DNA of 16,021 bases, from positions 1 to 16,021 of the forward strand of contig CAMMYR010000002.1 in NCBI GenBank assembly GCA_946528255.1. The letters run 5' to 3'. Below the pieces are notes generated by a model. That model ran no database searches. It saw only the letters and a list, made by a program, of their open reading frames with translations, and was not told the origin of the DNA. Shown piece after piece: positions 13,076-16,021 of the stretch. Made by a program: the position numbers and the translations under genes. This DNA is from an uncultured Methanomicrobiales archaeon. Lineage in GTDB: Archaea > Thermoplasmatota > Thermoplasmata > Methanomassiliicoccales > Methanomethylophilaceae. Numbering within the stretch: position 1 is the first letter of the stretch; every line of letters begins with the position of its first letter.

Positions 13076-13447
13076 ATGGTCGTGAAATCGGTCCGCGGGA
13101 GGAGGCGCTACATCGCCGTCACGGTGCCCCCGGAGCTCCGCAGGGACGACCTCGTCGCATCCCTGTCCGAGTTCTCGGAGTCCATCCCCGACCTCAAGGT
13201 CATCACATGCGGCAACGGCAAGGCCGTGATCCGCTGCGAGCCCGCCCACGTCCAAGCGGCCATCTCCGCCGTCGGATCCTCGTATCCCGGGTCCGAATCC
13301 CTCCTGACCTCCGGCACCCTCCGCAAGCTCCGCGAGGCGTATCCCGAGCTCAAGGTGCCCCGCAAGAGGAAGCGACATCCCCGAGCTGCATCCCCATATA
13401 TCTTTATAGGAAGGGGAGATAGAGGGCTCCGTAAAATAAAGGAGTGA
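13076..13447 (+). CDS. rnp2: Ribonuclease P protein component 2 (Pop5/Rpp14 family)
   Basis: 123-residue Pop5-like subunit of archaeal RNase P, which removes 5' leaders from pre-tRNA. Seen: the basic N-terminus VVKSVRGRRRYIAV, the central CGNGKAVIRC strand followed by a helix, and the family block TSGTLRKLREAYP. The start ATG at 13076 has GGAGGT 4 bases upstream. The last 25 or so residues (KRKRHPRAAS to the end) are not family-like and are encoded by the psmA promoter; a TAG in another frame lies within TTTATAG near 13406. The TGA stop is followed 5 bases later by psmA. Its place ahead of psmA, SBDS, rrp4 and rrp41 matches the conserved archaeal proteasome/exosome gene string. No Rpp30 gene precedes it. 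Confidence 0.88.
   Translation: MVVKSVRGRRRYIAVTVPPELRRDDLVASLSEFSESIPDLKVITCGNGKAVIRCEPAHVQAAISAVGSSYPGSESLLTSGTLRKLREAYPELKVPRKRKRHPRAASPYIFIGRGDRGLRKIKE
13396..13444 (+). promoter_or_regulatory. Candidate psmA promoter and ribosome site inside rnp2
   Basis: Two adjacent TATA-like elements, ATATA (13396-13400) and TTTATA (13403-13408), would start transcription at about 13425-13432. GGAG at 13441-13444 lies 8 bases before the psmA ATG. psmA and the following genes may thus be transcribed independently of rnp2. Confidence 0.55.
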
Positions 13448-13452
13448 ATGAA

Positions 13453-14163
13453 ATGCAACCCGGACAGATGGCTTATGACAGGGGAATCACCGTTTTCTCT
13501 CCCGACGGAAGGCTGTTCCAGGTCGAGTACGCCCGCGAGGCGGTCAAGAAAGGCTCGACCACTATCGGAATCAAGTTCAAGGGCGGAGTCGCCCTCATCG
13601 TCGACAAGAAGACCCCCAGCAGGCTTCTGGAACCCAAATCCACCGAGAAGATCCACGACATCGACGACTATATCGGATGCGCCACATCCGGTCTCGTCGC
13701 CGACGCCCGCGTCCTGGTCGACCAGGCCAGGCACGAGGCCCAGATCCACAGGATCCAATACGGCGAGAACATCTCGGTCTCCATGCTCGTCAAGAAGGTC
13801 TGCGACATAAAGCAGAACTACACCCAGTACGGCGGCGGACGCCCCTTCGGCACCGCCCTGCTCGTGGCCGGGACCGACGACGACGGCGCGCACCTCTACG
13901 AGACGGACCCCTCCGGGGCCCTGGTCGCGTACAAGGCCACCAGCATCGGCAACGGCAGGCAGACCGTCATGGACATGTTCGAGAAGGAGTACGAGGACGG
14001 CATGGCCCGCGATGCGGCGCTGGTCCTCGCCCTGAAGGCCCTGAAGACCGCCACAGAGGGCGAGCTGAAAGCCGAATCCATCGAGATCGGCGTCGCCGAG
14101 TGCGGCAGCAAGTTCAAGAGGCTCTCCGAGAAGGAGATCGCCAAGCTCATTTCCAAGATGTGA
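13453..14163 (+). CDS. psmA: 20S proteasome alpha subunit
   Basis: 236-residue alpha subunit forming the outer, gating rings of the archaeal 20S proteasome. Seen: MQPGQMAYDRGITVFSP at the start with the gate motif YDR at residues 8-10, the alpha signature DGRLFQVEYAREAV, the lysine at 66 (STEKIH) that aligns with the activator-docking lysine of the Thermoplasma subunit, and the later YGGGRPFGTALLVAG segment. ATG 13453 is chosen over the in-frame GTG at 13444 because GGAG ends 8 bases before it and it gives the canonical N-terminus. SBDS starts 6 bases after the stop. The beta subunit is not in the window. Confidence 0.97.
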   Translation: MQPGQMAYDRGITVFSPDGRLFQVEYAREAVKKGSTTIGIKFKGGVALIVDKKTPSRLLEPKSTEKIHDIDDYIGCATSGLVADARVLVDQARHEAQIHRIQYGENISVSMLVKKVCDIKQNYTQYGGGRPFGTALLVAGTDDDGAHLYETDPSGALVAYKATSIGNGRQTVMDMFEKEYEDGMARDAALVLALKALKTATEGELKAESIEIGVAECGSKFKRLSEKEIAKLISKM

Positions 14164-14169
14164 CGTCAG

Positions 14170-14865
14170 ATGGTCAATCTTGATGATGCAATCGTCGCGA
14201 GGCTGGAGAGCCACGGGGAGACCTTCGAGATCCTCCTCGACCCCAAGATAGTGGACCTCATCCAGCAGGGCAAATCCTACGACATCCTCGAGCTCATGGC
14301 TGTAGAGGACGTCTTCAAGAACGCCGGCAAGGGCACCAGGCCCCCGGAGGACAAGATAAAGGAGGCCTTCGGCACCGAGGACATCGGCGAGATCGCGGCG
14401 AAGATAGTGGAGAAGGGCGAGGTGCAGATGACCGCCGAGCAGCGCAAGGCGATGCTCGAGGCCAAGTTGAACCAGGTCATCACCTACATCTCGGCCAACG
14501 CCATCAACCCCCAGACCAAGACCCCCCACCCGCCCATCAGGATCAAGATGGCGCTGGAGGAGGCCAAGTTCCACGTCGACCCCTTCAAGCCCCTGGACAA
14601 GGAGATCGAGGAGGCCATGAAGCTCCTGAGGCCGCTCATCCCGATACGCTTCGAGAAGAGCAAGGTCGCCGTGAAGCTGAGCGGCGCCGATTACGGGCGC
14701 TGCTACGAGGACCTGATCCACTACGGATTGGTGGAGAGGGAGGAATGGACGCAGGACGGATCGTGGATCGGAGTCATAGAGATCCCGGCCGGACTGATAA
14801 ACGAGATGACGGACAAGCTGAAGCACAAGACCAAGGGCTCGGCATCCGTCAAGCTGATTAATTGA
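14170..14865 (+). CDS. sdo1: Ribosome maturation protein SBDS/Sdo1 homologue
   Basis: 231-residue SBDS-family protein, which in archaea and eukaryotes acts in late 60S/50S subunit maturation by helping to release the aIF6/eIF6 anti-association factor. N-terminal FYSH-like domain (to about residue 90, ending KGEVQMTAEQRKAML), central helical bundle with the NAINPQTKTPHPPIRI block characteristic of the family, and a C-terminal ferredoxin-like domain with IPIRFEKSKVAVKL. Length is typical. It starts 6 bases after psmA and ends 19 bases before rrp4, in the same operon. Confidence 0.95.
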   Translation: MVNLDDAIVARLESHGETFEILLDPKIVDLIQQGKSYDILELMAVEDVFKNAGKGTRPPEDKIKEAFGTEDIGEIAAKIVEKGEVQMTAEQRKAMLEAKLNQVITYISANAINPQTKTPHPPIRIKMALEEAKFHVDPFKPLDKEIEEAMKLLRPLIPIRFEKSKVAVKLSGADYGRCYEDLIHYGLVEREEWTQDGSWIGVIEIPAGLINEMTDKLKHKTKGSASVKLIN

Positions 14866-14884
14866 CATTCGCGAGAGTGATAAA

Positions 14885-15595
14885 ATGGAGAAGAGAAACG
14901 CCAGACAGACGCGCGAGATCGTCGTTCCGGGCGACATCCTCGATGAGACGGGGATGAAGCCGGGCGAGAACGCATACGTCGCGGATGGCAAGGTTCGCGC
15001 CTGCATCACCGGTGTCAGGAACGTCTTCCAGAACACCGTGGGCGTCATCCCGCTGAAGGGCTGCTACATGCCCAAATCGGGAGACACCGTGATAGGCGTC
15101 ATAAACGACATCGGACCGTCCAACTGGATGGTCGACATAAACGCACCCTACCCCGCCCCGCTCCACGTGAGCGAGGTGCCGTGGAAGGTGGAGTTCGGGG
15201 ACACTTCCAAGTACCTCGGCATGGGCAACGTGGTCATACTGAAGATCCTGTCCGTTGACGAGAGCAGGAAGATCCAGGTCACCATGAAGGACTCCGGCCT
15301 CAGGCGCATCACCGGCGGCAGGGTCGTCACCGTGCCCTGCTCCAAGGTGTCCAGGGTCATCGGTAAGAGCGGATCCATGATCTCGATGCTCAAGAACATG
15401 ACCGACTGCCGCATCACAGTGGGGCAGAACGGCCGCATCTGGATCGACGGGGACGACGAGAACTGCGACGTCGCCGCTGAGGCGATAGCATTGATTGAGA
15501 ACAGGGCCCAGTCCGGTAACCTCACCGACGCGGTCAAGGAATTTATCGAGGGCAGGATCCCTCAGAACGAGGACGGTTACCAGGAGGATGAGTGA
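14885..15595 (+). CDS. rrp4: Exosome complex RNA-binding protein Rrp4
   Basis: 236-residue cap subunit of the archaeal exosome, guiding RNA into the Rrp41/Rrp42 ring. Seen: N-terminal domain with [12 protein letters not shown], an S1 domain (about residues 65-140, [20 protein letters not shown]), then a KH domain with the GxxG-type loop [11 protein letters not shown] and [11 protein letters not shown]. The acidic tail ends GYQEDE. The ATG at 14885 matches the family N-terminus; a GAGAGTGATAAA stretch upstream gives a weak ribosome site. rrp41 begins 3 bases after the stop, so the two exosome subunits are tightly coupled. Confidence 0.96.
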   Translation: MEKRNARQTREIVVPGDILDETGMKPGENAYVADGKVRACITGVRNVFQNTVGVIPLKGCYMPKSGDTVIGVINDIGPSNWMVDINAPYPAPLHVSEVPWKVEFGDTSKYLGMGNVVILKILSVDESRKIQVTMKDSGLRRITGGRVVTVPCSKVSRVIGKSGSMISMLKNMTDCRITVGQNGRIWIDGDDENCDVAAEAIALIENRAQSGNLTDAVKEFIEGRIPQNEDGYQEDE

Positions 15596-15597
15596 CC

Positions 15598-16021
15598 ATG
15601 AGCGGACATACAGACATGATTCTGGTTGATGACAAGGGCATGAGGATCGACGGCAGGACCGCCGAGCAGCACAGGCCCATCAAGATCGAGGCGGGTGTCC
15701 TCGACAACGCGGACGGATCCGCGTACGTTGAGATCGGTAAGAACAAGGTCCTTGCGGCCGTCTACGGCCCCAGGGAGTGCCACCCCCGGCACCTGCAGGA
15801 CCCCACCAAGGCGATCGTGCAGTGCAAGTACAACATGGAGACCTACTCCGTCAGCGACAGGAAGAGGCCCGGCCCGGACAGGAGGTCCATCGAGATCTCC
15901 AAGATCATCTCCGAGGCCCTCGAGAAAGTGGTCCTCACCGAGCTGTACCCCCGCGCCTCCATCGACGTGTACATCGAGATCCTCCAGGCGAACGCCGGAA
16001 CCAGGTGCGCCGGGCTCACCG
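15598..16021 (+). CDS. rrp41: Exosome catalytic subunit Rrp41, 3'-truncated
   Basis: First 141 residues of the RNase PH-like catalytic subunit of the archaeal exosome, which degrades RNA phosphorolytically from the 3' end; the gene continues past the window. Seen: [18 protein letters not shown], then [21 protein letters not shown], the [15 protein letters not shown] segment with RNA/phosphate-contacting arginines, and [13 protein letters not shown] before the cut. GGAGG at 15583-15587 lies 10 bases before the ATG; an in-frame ATG at 15616 is a less likely alternative. rrp42 is expected next but is outside the window. Confidence 0.96.
   Translation, partial: MSGHTDMILVDDKGMRIDGRTAEQHRPIKIEAGVLDNADGSAYVEIGKNKVLAAVYGPRECHPRHLQDPTKAIVQCKYNMETYSVSDRKRPGPDRRSIEISKIISEALEKVVLTELYPRASIDVYIEILQANAGTRCAGLT

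Noticed and set aside
13444..13446. GTG at 13444 as the psmA start
   Set aside because: It overlaps the Shine-Dalgarno and adds residues not seen in the family; the ATG at 13453 gives the canonical MQPGQMAYDR.
14161..14168. TGACGTCA palindrome at the psmA/SBDS junction
   Set aside because: An 8-base palindrome made by a stop codon and spacer inside an operon is easily chance.
13108..15048. A 646-codon minus-strand frame across rnp2, psmA and SBDS
   Set aside because: Antisense to three well-recognised genes, with no domain of its own and no promoter or Shine-Dalgarno.

Overview
The window most likely comes from a methanogenic archaeon of the Thermoplasmata, probably order Methanomassiliicoccales. 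Archaeal marker genes (S8e, SRP19, Pop5, proteasome alpha, SBDS, Rrp4, Rrp41) sit beside an H2-dependent heterodisulfide reductase/hydrogenase operon with an unusually long, two-flavin HdrA. None of the thirteen stops that can be read is TAG (ten TGA, three TAA), as expected where TAG is reserved for pyrrolysine. The order-level assignment is inference; no 16S rRNA, mcr or pyl gene is present.

Left part (1-6225): the tail of a metallophosphoesterase whose frame stays open into ribosomal protein S8e; a terminator and a structured spacer; an AT-richer AAA_14/DUF4143 ATPase with a C-terminal extension that overlaps SRP19; a compact SRP19 - nnr (NAD(P)H-hydrate repair) - metallophosphoesterase run; a convergent nitroreductase on the minus strand; and a single-gene unit for a 94-residue membrane peptide with a bacteriocin-like double-glycine leader. 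The convergent phosphoesterase and nitroreductase both lack a stop at the expected end.

Middle part (6293-12640, minus strand): one operon hdrA-mvhD-mvhG-mvhA. By family knowledge it encodes the electron-bifurcating core that couples H2 oxidation to reduction of ferredoxin and CoM-S-S-CoB. hdrB/hdrC and mvhB are absent from the cluster, so partner subunits must be encoded elsewhere. MvhG carries an extra N-terminal tail (amphipathic head, Ala/Lys/Pro linker, CGCGC). hdrA starts at a TTG behind a good Shine-Dalgarno, with dyads over its candidate TATA box and in its leader. A terminator follows mvhA.

Right part (12640-16021, plus strand): a strongly AT-rich divergent spacer of about 400 bases with several inverted repeats, two of them mutually exclusive, then the conserved archaeal proteasome/exosome run: Pop5 (RNase P), psmA, SBDS, rrp4, rrp41 (cut by the window end).

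The best candidates for something new are the small double-glycine peptide, the MvhG N-terminal tail, the missing stop codons at several gene ends, and the overlapping hairpins in the hdrA/rnp2 spacer. I see no CRISPR array, tRNA, rRNA, transposase or recognisable defence island.
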